A DNA stretch of 10,769 nt. Origin: Nanobdellota archaeon (GTDB taxonomy: Archaea > Nanobdellota > Nanobdellia > Pacearchaeales > GW2011-AR1). Each line of letters begins with the position of its first letter. Positions within the stretch are counted from its first letter, which is position 1. The position numbers were made by a program, and so were the translations under genes. Below, in pieces: positions 1 through 6,773 of this stretch. The notes beneath the pieces were generated by a model. It saw only the letters and a program-made list of their open reading frames with translations. It searched no databases and was not told where the DNA came from. The stretch covers positions 1 through 10,769 of the forward strand of contig JAGVIM010000209.1 of NCBI GenBank assembly GCA_020056045.1, given 5' to 3'.

Positions 1-18
1 ACTTCCTGTTGTTTCCAT
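1..18 (-). CDS. Possible 5' end of a gene running off the left edge (partial)
   Basis: Reading the minus strand from position 18 gives ATG followed by five open codons (METTGS) before the window ends. A TATA-like stretch (TAAATAAAAA, 37-46) lies about 23 bases upstream, which would suit a leaderless transcript, the pattern seen for several other genes here. There is no Shine-Dalgarno sequence. Six codons are too few to identify a product, so this marks a probable gene boundary only. Confidence 0.3.
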
Positions 19-54
19 TTTGATAACTTGTAATAATTTTTATTTAGGATTTAA

Positions 55-642
55 TTATTTCACACTCAATTTATCACTTGGAATTGCACTCATTATTTCG
101 TCCTTAGAAATTGGAAAATGATATTTATCTTTTATTATTTTTGAAATTTTTTCAGTAACTTGTTCTTTTGTTAAATTTCCTTGTTTTATTTCAGCAAGTT
201 TTTCTCCTTTTGCTGTTTTTGGAACAGCTTTTAATCTACCATTCTGGATAACCAGAATAAGTTCAGGTTTTATTTTAATTGTTTTTTTTGTACCTCTAAT
301 ACCGAAAGTTCCAGTTTTCATTGTTTTTAATTTGTAAATTTGATCTCCTTTAAAAATGTCAATTTCAATTAATCTTTTTCCGAGTTTCCACTGCTGTGAA
401 AAACAACCACAAAATATTGCTGTTTCTTCTAAATCTGTTTTATTAGGACTATCTGATTGAATAACCATGAAAGGACTTCCCGGAGCAGTCGTATGCATCA
501 GAATATAATTTGGTTTTAAAAATTCTTTAAGAACAATTTCATTTTGTTCATCTGATTTTCCACCTACAACTAAAACATTGTTAGATGTAAAAAACCATCT
601 AAATGATTCATATTTTTTATCTAGACTTGATAATTTTTGCAT
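55..642 (-). CDS. Stand-alone NFACT-R (DUF814) domain RNA-binding protein
   Basis: This 195-aa protein matches the NFACT-R domain found at the C-terminal side of archaeal and bacterial RqcH/NEMF/FbpA-type proteins. Family-like features are the block YESFRWFFTSNN-LVVGGKSDEQNE (residues 11-35), the H50-centred stretch LMHTTAPGSPFMVI, and TGTFGIRGTKK (110-120). In full-length family members this domain binds RNA on stalled large ribosomal subunits. This protein lacks the NFACT-N, HhH and coiled-coil parts, so it is a single-domain version with an extra C-terminal helical tail (about 155-195). It is probably cytoplasmic and RNA-binding; a role in ribosome quality control or tRNA/rRNA handling is inference. 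The ATG at 642 has no Shine-Dalgarno sequence; AT-rich sequence 25-35 bases upstream could supply a TATA box. It is transcribed divergently from the LAGLIDADG gene. Confidence 0.8.
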   Translation of the reverse strand: MQKLSSLDKKYESFRWFFTSNNVLVVGGKSDEQNEIVLKEFLKPNYILMHTTAPGSPFMVIQSDSPNKTDLEETAIFCGCFSQQWKLGKRLIEIDIFKGDQIYKLKTMKTGTFGIRGTKKTIKIKPELILVIQNGRLKAVPKTAKGEKLAEIKQGNLTKEQVTEKISKIIKDKYHFPISKDEIMSAIPSDKLSVK

Positions 643-676
643 GTTAAAAATTTACTTTTATTTGTTTTTAATTTTT

Positions 677-704
677 AATCAGGACTAAAAATCCTTGATT
701 TTTT
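677..704. repeat. Small inverted repeat followed by a T-run
   Basis: AATCAGGA (677-684) pairs with TCCTTGATT (692-700) with one bulged base and a 7-base loop, and six T's follow on the plus strand. It looks like a plus-strand terminator hairpin, but no plus-strand gene precedes it. It lies 35-62 bases upstream of the NFACT-R start, so it could instead be a 5' regulatory element. The stem is short and may be chance in AT-rich DNA. Confidence 0.3.
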
Positions 705-775
705 GCATTAAACATTAAAATAATAAGAGGTTTTAAAGGTTTCGAGTTAATCTAAGTTTTTCATTGTTAGCAAAA

Positions 776-783
776 TTTATATA
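776..783 (+). promoter_or_regulatory. TATA box of the LAGLIDADG gene, within a tandem 9-base repeat
   Basis: TTTATATA is centred about 26 bases before the GTG/ATG pair at 804-809, which predicts a leaderless or nearly leaderless transcript. The sequence TTATATAGT occurs twice, at 777-785 and 789-797, 12 bases apart. The second copy lies between the TATA box and the start, where a repressor could act. Confidence 0.55.
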
Positions 784-806
784 GTTGATTATATAGTAAT
801 AGAGTG

Positions 807-1919
807 ATGAAAACCTACCTTATCTTTAATACAGAGAAATTAATTAAAAAAATTAATTCCAAAGAAGAATTTTACAAAACAAAAGTAAATGGAAATAGAT
901 TAGATATAGTCAAGAAGTATCATAATAAAAAAGGAAGTCCATTTTCTACAAATTTTCCAAAGGAAATAAAAATATCTCCGGAAGTAGTTGGCTTGATTGT
1001 TGGAGAAGGATTTATTGGTAAATCTTTTGTTTTTGCTAATTCAAATGAAAAAGCAATTGACGAAGTCTCAGATTTTTTAAAACAATTTAATATACCTCTA
1101 AAATTTTATTTAGAAATATCAGTCAAAAATAAAGATGAGGGTTATGTTAATACCGCTAAATCTTTTTGGGAGAATCATCTAAATATAAAATTAAGCAGAA
1201 TTCGATTAAGAAAAGAATTTAATAGCATAACAAAATACGGAACCATACATCTTATATTAAGTAATTCTCTCTTTTCCAAATTATTAAGACAGATAATGGA
1301 TATTTCAAAAATTAAAGTAGAAAAAAATAAAGATTATTCAATTAATTATCTTAAAGGAATAATTGCAGCAGAAGGAAATATTAATATAAAAAAATCAACT
1401 AAATGTGTTTATATGATAAGGATAAGTGCAAGCAAAAAAGAAGAAAGAAATCATTACAAAAGATGTTTAGAAAAAGTTGGAATCAAGATATATTGTGAAG
1501 ATATGCCTACTATTTCTGCAGATGAAGGTATTAAATTAGGATGGAAAACTACTAGGGGCAGAGCTGGAGCAGTTATAATCTCTAGATGGGATAACTTTAT
1601 TAAGATTTTTGAATTGGATTTATTAGATTTGCATAATGAAAAAAAAGAAAAATTTTTAAAATACTTTTTTTATAACAAATTCACAAAACAATTTTTAGAA
1701 TTTGAATATTTTTTAAATAAAAGGTTTACTTTGAAGGAGGCTCAAAATTATTTTGGATTTAAAGGTAGGCACGTTGACAGAGTTTTGACATTCTATAAAA
1801 ATGGATATTTAAATAGGAAAAAGGTTAATGAAGTAAAGTTTTCATACAGCTTAACTAATAAATATAAAAAACTACATAATAAATTAAAGAATGAAATTAT
1901 TAAACAGGATTTACTTTAG
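807..1919 (+). CDS. Free-standing LAGLIDADG-family protein (homing endonuclease or derived regulator)
   Basis: Counted from the in-frame GTG at 804, this is a 371-residue protein with two LAGLIDADG helices: EVVGLIVGEG (about 60-69) and NYLKGIIAAEG (181-191). Each ends in a glutamate (E68, E190) at the usual metal-binding position, so a monomeric two-domain enzyme is possible. The C-terminal 60-70 residues (about 300-365) are basic and predicted to form a winged-helix-like domain. The ATG at 807 is preferred; GTG at 804 would add one residue. It is not inside an intron or intein, because neighbouring genes are intact. It is the only complete plus-strand gene, and its last 9 bases overlap the 3' end of the RuBisCO gene. 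LAGLIDADG proteins have been recruited as transcription regulators (for example WhiA), so nuclease activity should not be assumed. Confidence 0.8.
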   Translation: MKTYLIFNTEKLIKKINSKEEFYKTKVNGNRLDIVKKYHNKKGSPFSTNFPKEIKISPEVVGLIVGEGFIGKSFVFANSNEKAIDEVSDFLKQFNIPLKFYLEISVKNKDEGYVNTAKSFWENHLNIKLSRIRLRKEFNSITKYGTIHLILSNSLFSKLLRQIMDISKIKVEKNKDYSINYLKGIIAAEGNINIKKSTKCVYMIRISASKKEERNHYKRCLEKVGIKIYCEDMPTISADEGIKLGWKTTRGRAGAVIISRWDNFIKIFELDLLDLHNEKKEKFLKYFFYNKFTKQFLEFEYFLNKRFTLKEAQNYFGFKGRHVDRVLTFYKNGYLNRKKVNEVKFSYSLTNKYKKLHNKLKNEIIKQDLL

Positions 1920-3176
1920 ATAACCCCACTTATCTATAGCCATTTTTAATTCTACATGATCTTTTGCATACTCTTTAAGATCAATGCCTTCAAGACTTGC
2001 ATTTAATGCTTGTTTCATTGCTCTAGCACCAGCATTAACCCCCAATGGATGTGCACTAACTCCAGCTCCTGCCTGAGCAATTATATCTTTTCCCATAGAT
2101 TCAATTAATTTTTTTAAAGTTCCTGGATGAATTCCTCCAGAGCAAACCGAGAACATTGGTTTAATATTAAACCAGTCTTGTTTTAGTACTCCATTCGAAG
2201 AGATTATATTTTTCTCTATTTCTTTTTCTATAATTTTAACCTCTTTTTCCTCACCTTTCATTTTTCCAAACACTGCCCCTATATGTAATTCATCTCCACC
2301 TATAAGCCTAACAATCTTTGCTACTGTTAACATACTCATTCCATGCTTAGGATTTTCAGTAAACATTCCATGACCTGCCCTGTGAATATGCAAAATTAAG
2401 TCAAGGTTTTCATTTCTTAATGTTTGAAATGCACTCCAACCAGAAACAACAACATCAATCATAGCACAATTTCCACCATTATCCTGTATAAATCTTGCTC
2501 TTTTTATCATTTCTTTTGTTTCTGCAGTTACATTTTCAACATAAATTTTTCTATCACCAGTTTCTTTTTCAACCTTATCCATTTTTTTAATTGTTTTTTT
2601 AAATCTTTCTTTGAATTTATTAAAATCTTGGTTAGTAAGATTTTCATCTGATTTTACTAAATCTAATCCTCCGCTCCATGCTCTATAAGCATATTCAGCA
2701 TGCTTATCAGGGCTAAAACCAACCTTAGGCTTAACAATTGTTCCAATCAGAGGTCTGTCCTTAACTCTTATAATCTTTCTAACACCATCAATTCCTAGTT
2801 TTGGTCCCTTAAAGCTATCTATTAATTTTTTTGGAAATTCTATGTCCTCTAATCTCAAATTCTTAACAACCTTCATTCCAAATATATTACCTGCTATCCC
2901 TGATAAAATAGAAGGCATATTGCCTAGTTCAAATAATTCAATAGGATAAGCTATTTTTACTAAATTTTTATTTATAGAATATACTTTTGCTCCTAATCTA
3001 TTAATCAATTTTTCATTCAATCCCTCTACTCGGTCCCAACTCCCTATTGAACTTTCTAAAGCCAAGTTATTTGCAGCCTCTTTAACAGAAACCTTGTTAG
3101 GTTCAACTCTAAATAAACAAACCAAATCACTTTCTTTTGGTTTGTATTTTAAATTTAAAAAATCTAGAGGTTTCAT
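1911..3176 (-). CDS. rbcL: RuBisCO large subunit, archaeal form III-like
   Basis: This 421-aa protein is a ribulose-bisphosphate carboxylase large subunit. Most catalytic residues are present (spinach numbers in brackets): E41 (60), N97 (123), T146/K149/K151 (173/175/177), carbamylated K175 with D177 and E178 (201/203/204), H265/R266 (294/295), H298 (327), K305 in loop 6 (334) and S346-G347-G348 (379-381). Two ligand positions differ: S46 for T65 and A371 for G404. In archaea form III enzymes usually work in AMP/nucleoside salvage with AMP phosphorylase and ribose-1,5-bisphosphate isomerase; neither partner gene is in the window. Its start overlaps the stop of the upstream membrane protein as ATGA, so translation is probably coupled. 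No small-subunit gene is present. The exact sub-form (III-a, III-b, III-c or II/III) needs a tree. Confidence 0.93.
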   Translation of the reverse strand: MKPLDFLNLKYKPKESDLVCLFRVEPNKVSVKEAANNLALESSIGSWDRVEGLNEKLINRLGAKVYSINKNLVKIAYPIELFELGNMPSILSGIAGNIFGMKVVKNLRLEDIEFPKKLIDSFKGPKLGIDGVRKIIRVKDRPLIGTIVKPKVGFSPDKHAEYAYRAWSGGLDLVKSDENLTNQDFNKFKERFKKTIKKMDKVEKETGDRKIYVENVTAETKEMIKRARFIQDNGGNCAMIDVVVSGWSAFQTLRNENLDLILHIHRAGHGMFTENPKHGMSMLTVAKIVRLIGGDELHIGAVFGKMKGEEKEVKIIEKEIEKNIISSNGVLKQDWFNIKPMFSVCSGGIHPGTLKKLIESMGKDIIAQAGAGVSAHPLGVNAGARAMKQALNASLEGIDLKEYAKDHVELKMAIDKWGYLK

Positions 3177-3505
3177 TTTAATTTTTGTTTTGATTTAATT
3201 TTTGCATATATAAAACCAATAAGGGTTCCAATTAAAAAATATATTAATAGTGAAAATAAAAATGCTATTGACATTGCTAAAAGATCATTATGAATCTCTA
3301 AAAAATATAATAATAAATAGCTGGGTAACAAAAGTAATGAAGAAATGTTAATAGGGGCACAATCCTCCATTATATATCCTTCGGGCAAGGGCTTATCTGT
3401 GCATCCAGATGAAGGAATAAAAAGAGACAAAATTAGTAAAATAATGAAAATTATTCCTGCAATTATTCCCCCCTTCAACCAACTAGGCCAATTTTTCCAT
3501 CCCAT
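3173..3505 (-). CDS. Small three-pass membrane protein, function unknown
   Basis: This 110-aa hydrophobic protein begins MGWKNWPSWLKGG, followed by a first membrane segment (about 12-30). A short probably extracytoplasmic loop has two cysteines (C34, C49). Two more membrane segments follow (about 54-72 and 77-100), then a lysine-rich tail. Small membrane proteins with such a W-rich start are, from memory, common in DPANN genomes, but I know no function. It lies 17 bases downstream of the micropeptide and overlaps the RuBisCO start by four bases (ATGA), so it is part of the RuBisCO operon. There is no Shine-Dalgarno sequence before the ATG at 3505. Confidence 0.75.
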   Translation of the reverse strand: MGWKNWPSWLKGGIIAGIIFIILLILSLFIPSSGCTDKPLPEGYIMEDCAPINISSLLLLPSYLLLYFLEIHNDLLAMSIAFLFSLLIYFLIGTLIGFIYAKIKSKQKLK

Positions 3506-3522
3506 TTTATTTATAAAAAATT

Positions 3523-3588
3523 TTATTTGCTCTTTTTTTTAGCAGGTTTCTTCTTTTTCTTTTTATCTTCACAACAACTACATCCCAT
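3523..3588 (-). CDS. 21-aa Cys/Lys micropeptide with a strong ribosome binding site
   Basis: A 22-codon frame (ATG at 3588, TAA at 3523-3525) encodes MGCSCCED, then six lysines, PA, three lysines, S and K. The start has three cysteines (C3, C5, C6) that could bind a metal or form disulfides; the rest is a polycationic tail suited to contacting RNA, DNA or acidic membrane lipids. Support for translation is the sequence GAGGTGAT six bases before the ATG, an eight-base match to the archaeal anti-Shine-Dalgarno complement and the best in this window. That sequence overlaps the end of the upstream membrane gene (its last AGG codon and TGA stop). The frame fits between two operon genes. I do not recognise a family and the function is unknown. 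Confidence 0.6.
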   Translation of the reverse strand: MGCSCCEDKKKKKKPAKKKSK

Positions 3589-3604
3589 TTTAAATCACCT
3601 CTTT
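3589..3604 (-). promoter_or_regulatory. Strong Shine-Dalgarno sequence (GAGGTGAT) of the micropeptide
   Basis: Reading the minus strand, AGAGGTGATTTAAA precedes the ATG at 3588. GAGGTGAT is complementary to the archaeal 16S 3' end, with six bases of spacing. It matters because most other starts in the window have no such sequence, which argues that this short frame is actively translated. Confidence 0.6.
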
Positions 3605-3870
3605 TTATTAATCTTATTTTCTTTGTAGATCATCCAAACAGATAATAGCATTGATAAAGTTGCAATAAAAAATAAGAAATAAAGACCATCTATTGAAACT
3701 TGATAATTATTAAGTTTTGATAAATCATAAAAAACATATACAAAAAATGTTGTGAAAATACCCAATCCATAGCTTTTCTTTTTTTTAATAAATATTAATA
3801 AGCCAATTATTGCAACAACTACTTCTATTATTATGGATATATATTGTAAGTTTTCTAGTACCATTTTCAC
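3595..3870 (-). CDS. Small three-pass membrane protein, function unknown
   Basis: This is a 91-aa protein if it starts at GTG 3870, or 89 aa from ATG 3864. It has three predicted membrane segments (about 10-28, 36-50 and 62-82), a KKKK cluster after the first and a basic C-terminus. The start is ambiguous. AAGGTGA lies just before ATG 3864 but is only two to three bases away, and the GTG at 3870 falls inside that motif. It is the first gene of the operon leading to the micropeptide, another membrane protein and RuBisCO, and its last codons carry the micropeptide's ribosome binding site. A TATA-like TTTAAAAA near 3900-3908 could be the promoter. I do not recognise the family. Confidence 0.7.
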   Translation of the reverse strand: MKMVLENLQYISIIIEVVVAIIGLLIFIKKKKSYGLGIFTTFFVYVFYDLSKLNNYQVSIDGLYFLFFIATLSMLLSVWMIYKENKINKKR

Positions 3871-3921
3871 CTTTTTCTTTAATTAACTAATTAAAATAAG
3901 TTTTTAAATTCTTCTTAGACA

Positions 3922-5949
3922 TTATTTTTGATAGATAAAAATTGGAAGTCTTATTTGTTTAAAGGAATAGGTTTCTATAAAAAAAAGATCATCAATTTGA
4001 TTTTCTATTATTAGTCCTGTTGTTGTGGGTTTTTGATCATATCCAATAATTCTTTTTTCAACCATTTTTGTTGTTTTCCAATTTTGAGGGGTATTTTTTA
4101 AATAATCTAATAATGTTTGAGATTTTCTTATGTCTTCTAAAGATTTATCTATTTCAGAAGAAGATTTTTGAGTAAGTGCAGAGGTAAATACGCCCATTAT
4201 CTTTCCATTAATTTCATATTCATTTGATAGCTGTTCACTTCCTGAAGAAGTTATTATGGCTCCAGGTAATTTACAAAGTTGTCCAGAGTGACAAGCATCT
4301 GCAATGATTATTCTTCCTTCCTGAGGAATCATTTGATCTAATTCTTTTGTACCTATTCCTCCCTTAAGAACTTTTTGAGAATTATCTCCTATTTTTTCTG
4401 TAACAACATCAGTCGGAGCAAGATAAAAATCATTTTTATTGTCAATAATTCCATGCCCAGAATAATAAAAAAGTATTTTTTTATTAGGATTATTTTGTTC
4501 AACTTGTTTTATTTTTTCAGTTATTTCTTCTTTTGTTGGAGAATAAAGCTTTTCAATATTTCCTTTAAATCCATTGTCAATTAAAAATTCTTCCATAGCA
4601 TTAACACTGTTTGAAGATCCCTGAAGTTTAGGTATTTCTTTATCAATATAATTGTCAACCCCAACTAAAACTGCAACATAATCATTTCCTTTAGTTTTTT
4701 CAACAATTGCCCTAGCAACAATTGCTTCATTGGAAATTTTAATTTCTTCTTGCGAGCGACTTGTACCTATTTGACTTTGATCCCATTTTTTATTTATTGT
4801 TTGAATAAATATTTGAGGATTTTTTTCATCATTTAAATTTAGTGCAGAAATTGTTTCTTTGGATATTCCAATTCCCTGAAAATTTGAAATATCTCCCTCA
4901 ACATTAAAAGAATTTTTTGAAAACTTTAGAATAGTTTCAGAACCCAACATTTCATTAGAATATTTTAAATTAATTTTACTATTATCAGTAATAATATCGG
5001 TTTTAATATTTTTAATAAAAAAATCTCCAGATTCTATTTTAGAAAGTTCTATATTAATTTGATTATCCTTATTTGAAAATACTTTTAAATTTCCATTAGA
5101 ATCCTTATATATTGAACTGATTTTTTCAACAGATCTTTTTAATAAATCAGTATTAGTATTCATTAGATCAGATATGCTTTCTTTATCATAGTAATCTAAT
5201 TTATTTTTAGTGTTAAATGACCATTTATTGTTTCCTTCGTAGGAGGTTATTTTTGTTTTTTCTTCTATTATTAAATGATTTTTATCTTGAGAGTTTGTAG
5301 TAATTTTTCCAGATACTTCATAGGAAGTTTTTTCTTCTTCATTTTCTATTTTAGATATTTTAAATTCTCCGGTTATAGAAGAATATTTTCCATTCAAATT
5401 AATATTTATATCTTTTTCAAAAGAAGATTTAACTTTTCCATTTTCATCTTGAAAATATCCATTTTTATTAATAATTATATCTATGCTGTTTTTATTGGAT
5501 TTTAATTCTCCGGAAGCAATTTTTTGCCCTGTTTTAAGTATTAATGCTCCATTTTTTGTTATTTTTGCTTCAGGATATTTATTTACTTCAAATTTTGTTG
5601 ATTCTTTCCCATTTGTTTCAATTATTTTTCCATCATAACTTTTAATTTCAGAACCTACTTCACTATCAATTTTATATAATCCTAGCCATTTTTCTTTAAT
5701 TGCAGGATTATTATTTATAATCTTAATATCTTTTTTTAATCTATTTTCAAAAAATTCTAAAACCTTTGGATTGTTTAGAACTTTAACCTCTTTATTTATT
5801 GTAGATATCAGCTGATCATTGTTTAGATTATTAATTATATCTGGATTTTTTTCTAAGTCTTCTTTAGTACAATCAGGAGGACATTCTGCAATAATTAATG
5901 GTAAAACTAGAATTAATATTATTAGCAAAATCACTATTATTTTTTTCAT
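3922..5949 (-). CDS. Secreted protein with C-terminal caspase-like (peptidase C14) domain
   Basis: This 675-aa protein begins with a Sec signal peptide (MKK plus a hydrophobic run to about residue 20; cleavage near A21). It is not a lipoprotein by motif, because C23 is preceded by E. Residues about 28-95 look helical. Residues 95-400 are rich in short Lys/Asn/Gly-containing beta strands with no family I recognise. The C-terminal part (about 422-640) is a caspase fold: VAVLVGVDNY strand, YYSGHG with catalytic H499, and IIIADACHSG with catalytic C553, then GVFTSAL. Both residues of the dyad are intact, so cysteine protease activity is plausible, acting outside the membrane. Prokaryotic caspase homologues often prefer basic or acidic P1 residues; the substrate here is unknown. 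Its start overlaps the stop of the pilin-like gene (ATGA). The linker before the protease domain has GTSRSQ (395-400), echoed in that neighbour. Confidence 0.85.
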   Translation of the reverse strand: MKKIIVILLIILILVLPLIIAECPPDCTKEDLEKNPDIINNLNNDQLISTINKEVKVLNNPKVLEFFENRLKKDIKIINNNPAIKEKWLGLYKIDSEVGSEIKSYDGKIIETNGKESTKFEVNKYPEAKITKNGALILKTGQKIASGELKSNKNSIDIIINKNGYFQDENGKVKSSFEKDININLNGKYSSITGEFKISKIENEEEKTSYEVSGKITTNSQDKNHLIIEEKTKITSYEGNNKWSFNTKNKLDYYDKESISDLMNTNTDLLKRSVEKISSIYKDSNGNLKVFSNKDNQINIELSKIESGDFFIKNIKTDIITDNSKINLKYSNEMLGSETILKFSKNSFNVEGDISNFQGIGISKETISALNLNDEKNPQIFIQTINKKWDQSQIGTSRSQEEIKISNEAIVARAIVEKTKGNDYVAVLVGVDNYIDKEIPKLQGSSNSVNAMEEFLIDNGFKGNIEKLYSPTKEEITEKIKQVEQNNPNKKILFYYSGHGIIDNKNDFYLAPTDVVTEKIGDNSQKVLKGGIGTKELDQMIPQEGRIIIADACHSGQLCKLPGAIITSSGSEQLSNEYEINGKIMGVFTSALTQKSSSEIDKSLEDIRKSQTLLDYLKNTPQNWKTTKMVEKRIIGYDQKPTTTGLIIENQIDDLFFIETYSFKQIRLPIFIYQK

Positions 5950-6743
5950 TTTTTCCAGTTATATTTATTTATGAATGTATAAATGAAAGGCTTTTCACTG
6001 TTTTTATCAAATACTAAACTAATTAATACTTCGTTTTCATTAATATTAATTGTTTCAAAATTAAAATTATTTTTATAGGCCAAGTCTGTTATAAATCCTA
6101 AATGTAAAGAATTTTCATCATTTTTTTGCTCTTCTATAATTTGTTTTACAAAATCATATCTTTCATAAAAATTTAAATCAACAGTTTTACTAAAATCTTT
6201 AAATTCTAAAGTAAAGTTTTCTTTTTTAATTGTTAAGGGATATTTTAGTTTAAAGTTGACATTTTTGTCTATAATTTCTACTTCTCCAGAGATTTTACTT
6301 TTGTCTAAATTAAATCCATTTTTTTTAAAAATTTCAAGATTATCAATACACCTCGGAAGCATATCTTTTATATATTTCATAATTTCTAGCTCAATTGTTT
6401 CTTTTGAGGGTACTTTATCTTTTCCAGAATCCCAATAAATTGGTATCTGAATAAAAGAATAATTCTCCTTCGGATCTGGAACATCATAATATCCCCCTTG
6501 CAACGCAGCAAAATAAATACTATCTTCTGCAACAGAATTAACACAAGATTGGATAGAATTGTAAATATTTTGTTGGTCAGGAGTTATATTTTTATTCTCA
6601 GGTTTAAAAATAAACATAGCAATTATTATGCCTATAATAACTAATACCAAAACAATAAATACCGAGATTTGCGAGCGTTTAGATATTGACAAAATATTTG
6701 TCTTAATAACAATGTCTGAACGCGAGGTGCCTCTTTTTAACAT
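5946..6743 (-). CDS. Pilin-like (class III signal) membrane-anchored protein upstream of the caspase gene
   Basis: This 265-aa protein has the motif KRSQISVF (22-29) leading into a hydrophobic helix (26-46), like archaeal class III signal sequences processed by the prepilin peptidase. The rest is predicted extracellular: a helical part with C67 and a LQGGYY motif (81-86), C132 as a possible disulfide partner, then a beta-rich C-terminus. This architecture is, from memory, common in DPANN genomes, and its function is unknown. The n-region is unusually long because a palindromic segment encoding GTSRSDIV...SIS lies before KRSQ; without it the start would read MLKKRSQISVF or similar. The start at 6743 is supported by a TATA box at 6774-6783. 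Coupling with the caspase gene suggests that both are exported and work together. Confidence 0.75.
   Translation of the reverse strand: MLKRGTSRSDIVIKTNILSISKRSQISVFIVLVLVIIGIIIAMFIFKPENKNITPDQQNIYNSIQSCVNSVAEDSIYFAALQGGYYDVPDPKENYSFIQIPIYWDSGKDKVPSKETIELEIMKYIKDMLPRCIDNLEIFKKNGFNLDKSKISGEVEIIDKNVNFKLKYPLTIKKENFTLEFKDFSKTVDLNFYERYDFVKQIIEEQKNDENSLHLGFITDLAYKNNFNFETININENEVLISLVFDKNSEKPFIYTFINKYNWKK
6669..6730. repeat. In-frame palindromic segment in the start of the pilin-like gene
   Basis: GCGTTTAGATATTG (6675-6688) is the inverted complement of CAATGTCTGAACGC (6710-6723): 14 pairs, two of them G-U on the plus strand. The loop contains a smaller ACAAA/TTTGT stem. The segment is richer in G+C (GCGAGCG, CGCGAGG) than the surrounding DNA and stays in frame. 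The flanking nonamer TTGCGAGCG (6669-6677) recurs at 4750-4758 in the caspase gene; both copies encode Arg-Ser-Gln with the same codons. It may be a small palindromic mobile element. Confidence 0.5.
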
Positions 6744-6773
6744 ACTAATAATAATTTTAGGCTCTTAATAAAT

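Noticed and set aside
804..810. GTGATGA matches the C box of archaeal C/D guide RNAs
   Set aside because: It is the start of a well-supported coding frame with a correctly spaced TATA box, and I saw no matching D and C'/D' box arrangement.
2424..2651. Plus-strand open frame opposite RuBisCO
   Set aside because: It is a low-complexity Phe/Asn/Ser-rich shadow of the conserved RuBisCO coding strand.
1911..3176. Possible intein or intron in RuBisCO linked to the LAGLIDADG gene
   Set aside because: The RuBisCO frame is continuous with all domains in order, and the LAGLIDADG gene is outside it on the other strand.
4375..5505. Plus-strand open frames opposite the caspase gene
   Set aside because: They are Phe/Ile-rich shadows produced by lysine- and asparagine-rich coding on the other strand.
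5877..5890. Possible lipobox (IAEC) in the caspase signal peptide
   Set aside because: The residue before cysteine is glutamate, not Gly or Ala, so lipid anchoring is not supported.
6256..6438. 60-codon plus-strand frame opposite the pilin-like gene
   Set aside because: It is antisense to a supported coding region and has no promoter or recognisable motif.
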